NCBI GenBank assembly: GCA_022824405.1
Contig: JAJDZZ010000018.1
Coordinates: 1-36,211, forward strand
Source: Opitutales bacterium
GTDB lineage: Bacteria > Verrucomicrobiota > Verrucomicrobiia > Opitutales > UBA2995
Length of the DNA: 36,211 nucleotides
Direction: 5' to 3'
Numbering within the stretch: the first letter of the stretch is position 1; the number at the start of each line of letters is the position of its first letter. This document shows positions 35,201 through 36,211 of the stretch, piece by piece. A model generated the notes under the pieces. That model saw nothing but the letters and a program-made list of their open reading frames with translations. It was not told the origin of the DNA and ran no database searches. Position numbers and translations under genes: made by a program.

Positions 35201-35977
35201 TTCTTCGATCCGGCCCTGGCCGGGTCCTATGCCGCATCTGCCAATCAACAGCCGCACGTCGTCAATGAAGTGACCCAGGTCATGTACGACTTGAACAGTT
35301 TCTCCGAGGAGGTGATGGCAATCCGCAAGCAACGCCGCCCGGTTCGCCTGTTTTACTCAGAGACATCGGCCATCAACAAGCGCCGCCATATGACGGATCT
35401 GTTCGAGATCTATGAGCAGTTGTTTTTCGAGGGGTTCCCCCTCGGCTTCGCCACCGAAAAGATCATCGAGAAGCAGGACGCAAGCAACTGGGATGTAATC
35501 GTCGTTTACAAAACGGAATACGTAACCGATGCGGAATTCGATACCCTGCAAAGTTACCTGGACAACGGCGGCACGGTGTTGATGGACAACCTTTCCAGTC
35601 TGGCTAAAAACGAATACGGGCGGAAACGCAGCGAAGGCCTGAGAAGTGGAAATGGAAAGCTCGTCGTAATGGGAAAGCAGGCTTCCCCGAAGGAAACGAA
35701 AGCGAAGGCTTTGGAGCTAATAGAGACGAGCCTGCCCGAACTCGTTCTCACCGAAGACAATGGCACGGATTACAAAGGCTGCACCTGGAGAGTCGCAAGA
35801 GGTCCGGATAGAAGCTTACTGCTGAATATCCTTAATCTTGGCAAGCATACGGCGGAGCTTGACATCCAAATGAAAAATGGAGAGGCGGCGGCCGCAACGG
35901 ACATGCTGACCGGTCGAGCAATGGGATCCGACTTTAAGTTGAACCCAAACGGTGTGCTGCTCCTCGAAGTAAAGTAA
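32201..35977 (+). CDS. Two-enzyme fusion: sulfatase plus GH42-like glycoside hydrolase
   Basis: A 1258-residue exported protein (signal MKRLLCTVLIQSTVLTAVAFA) read from the ATG at 32201; an upstream GTG at 32150 lies inside the previous gene. Residues about 22-480 are a complete type I sulfatase: NFIIILCDDLGYADVGF, C73-G-P-S-R77, GKWHMG and FSDNGG, ending in a conventional tail. A helical linker (about 490-600) leads to a clan GH-A type glycosidase (about 602-1040) with candidate catalytic Glu759 (SNEPHW) and Glu944 (HFNSEN). The stretch FKAWLKETYGGRIEKLNENW matches the GH42 style. Residues about 1047-1200 resemble the glutamine-amidotransferase-like trimerisation domain of GH42 beta-galactosidases, followed by a small beta domain. 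It would desulfate and cleave the same sulfated, perhaps galactose-containing, glycan. The GH42 assignment is by pattern only. Confidence 0.82.
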   Translation: MKRLLCTVLIQSTVLTAVAFAEDRPNFIIILCDDLGYADVGFNNSEDIRTPHLDRLAHGGMILTSGYVAHPFCGPSRMSLMAGRYSHQFGGPFNLPISSDGPEEYYKHGIPESEKLISNELQDAGYFTGAIGKWHMGMTAPYHPNNRGFDEYYGFLGGGHRYFPSQFMPAYKRRLAAGDGPINEYLIPLEHNGEQVDETEYITDALSREAVNFVHLADRQDKPFFLYLAYNAPHSPLEAKEEDLALYSHIADQKRRIYAAMVHAVDRGVGRLVEALEETGAYENTLIAFFSDNGGKESLGADNGPLLEGKGSTAEGGIRVPMFFHYPARLEAGQVYRHSITALDLYPTFSALARVEISEDKILSGKNIWPALQSGQDARPGEMIYALRHRKGFHDVGGRIDRWKVHRLYQGPWKLFNLDEDIGETNDLSSQHPEKVESMVEQLERWSRSHTEPKWFHIRQEGKEWHEADMPRFDETFRLKSGVVGSSGSSAGLEAQALVKMDLLKTLMDTAHSQSIDVTREETVMWFAREFLKFADWDEKNTEANEYLFGVYREPFKSQKEKLAAELPDFERKKVIEILDKGIATLEAVLSGEIVRRPVNKVDWQNIEVAEDVLLSNGKPIFLYDYFSKSVGRPLTDNQVYNDHLGAIFHGGENLYPVDHDRAINSFLLKEDDSWDEDLLREIIGISDTNVGFLLFWNGGIPDWVLEKEPEANKGRSLFTGFDIDNPLVRDVWGKIARKAGELTQGKKVTQLGYILSNEPHWFAAEEHWTQHFLEMNSVSSYTHANFKAWLKETYGGRIEKLNENWETSFADFDSITYPFPISRSYRGKPMWYDWCRYNMQRGTDWFTYIQEELRKGNPDADTSIKLQPSLFSENYRSHGIDVEALTELTSMIGDDAKTQWIRNLNRAEPDPWEEHYAYFWEELSMTYDFLESVAPNKIHFNSENHFLSASWVRELDMPEEYVRNVYWLATIQGMDANLAWWWARDPDGSPEDRMEGELNFFDPALAGSYAASANQQPHVVNEVTQVMYDLNSFSEEVMAIRKQRRPVRLFYSETSAINKRRHMTDLFEIYEQLFFEGFPLGFATEKIIEKQDASNWDVIVVYKTEYVTDAEFDTLQSYLDNGGTVLMDNLSSLAKNEYGRKRSEGLRSGNGKLVVMGKQASPKETKAKALELIETSLPELVLTEDNGTDYKGCTWRVARGPDRSLLLNILNLGKHTAELDIQMKNGEAAAATDMLTGRAMGSDFKLNPNGVLLLEVK

Positions 35978-36076
35978 AATGGGGTCAAACGCGAATGGCG
36001 CTTAGTTAAGGGGGGTTTAGGAAGTATTTTCACTTGTTTCTCCTCGATTCTGCAACCCACATTACCAGGCTAAAAA

Positions 36077-36123
36077 GGGCGGTTTAAAACTGACCCACTA
36101 TGGGCGGTTTAAAATTGACCCAC
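36077..36123 (+). repeat. Two 22-bp direct repeats, IS21-end-like
   Basis: GGGCGGTTTAAAACTGACCC plus AC (36077-36098) and the same with ATTGACCC (36102-36123), 25 bases apart with a single C/T difference. Tandem copies of a GGTTTAAAA-TGACCC unit resemble the multiple terminal repeats bound by IS21-family transposase. No istA or istB gene is inside the window. Confidence 0.5.
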
Positions 36124-36139
36124 CTGAGAGGGAAAATCG

Positions 36140-36182
36140 GGAGGGGGGAAGCGAAGGCCGGAGGCCGAAGCTTCCCCCCTCC
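36140..36182. repeat. 13-bp perfect inverted repeat
   Basis: GGAGGGGGGAAGC (36140-36152) pairs perfectly with GCTTCCCCCCTCC (36170-36182); the 17-base interior holds GGCC-gga-GGCC, which can fold further. It could be a terminator-like or REP-like element next to the direct repeats. No U-tract follows. The rest of 35978-36211 shows no gene. Confidence 0.6.
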
Positions 36183-36211
36183 TGGAGAGATTCCGGTTGA
36201 TCGAGACAACT

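Overview
The window looks like chromosomal DNA of a marine or environmental member of the PVC group, most likely Verrucomicrobiota (Opitutales-like). This is inferred from gene content, not from a marker gene. The clues are a planctomycete-type cytochrome protein (PSCyt1/PSCyt2/PSD1) beside a DUF1501 protein, a PVC-type heme-binding CxxCH propeller protein, a DUF6797-type protein, several sulfatases, and a large TonB-dependent receptor with the plug sequence style common in Opitutae. Nearly every enzyme carries a Sec, Tat or lipoprotein signal. No rRNA, tRNA, CRISPR array or complete transposase was seen.

Left part (187-13579, all minus strand). Read in transcription order, this holds a PSCyt/PSD1 multidomain cytochrome, a Tat-exported DUF1501 protein and a secreted alpha/beta-hydrolase (gaps of 16 and 10 bases, so probably one operon). 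Then come a giant lipoprotein that fuses a neutral-ceramidase-like domain to a PVC-type propeller, HEAT repeats and a cytochrome c domain, a PQQ-like propeller protein with a coiled-coil insert, and a Tat-exported mandelate-racemase/enolase-superfamily enzyme. The 281-base gap before the last gene is a mosaic of short dispersed repeats.

Centre (13664-21113). Divergent from the cytochrome gene is a secreted propeller protein with a C-terminal azurin-like copper domain whose ligands are intact. Four bases later starts a hybrid two-component system (periplasmic propeller sensor, Y_Y_Y, histidine kinase, receiver, AraC-type DNA-binding domain), the regulator type that usually controls polysaccharide utilisation loci. 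A PIN-toxin/Phd-antitoxin pair lies on the opposite strand; its toxin overlaps the 3' end of the regulator, and a 21-bp palindrome sits just upstream of the antitoxin.

Right part (21470-35977, all plus strand). This reads as a polysaccharide utilisation locus: TonB-dependent receptor, terminator, sulfatase, sugar-porter MFS transporter, GH127 (beta-L-arabinofuranosidase-type) enzyme, iduronate-2-sulfatase-like sulfatase, and a 1258-residue protein that joins a sulfatase to a GH42-like glycosidase. No SusD-like protein is present. The set fits uptake and breakdown of a sulfated polysaccharide containing arabinose and galactose, for example an algal sulfated arabinogalactan, but the substrate is inference. 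The regulator is presumed to sense a breakdown product and activate this locus.

Right edge (35978-36211). No gene is seen. The segment holds two 22-bp direct repeats resembling IS21-family terminal repeats and a 13-bp perfect inverted repeat, which suggests a mobile-element boundary.
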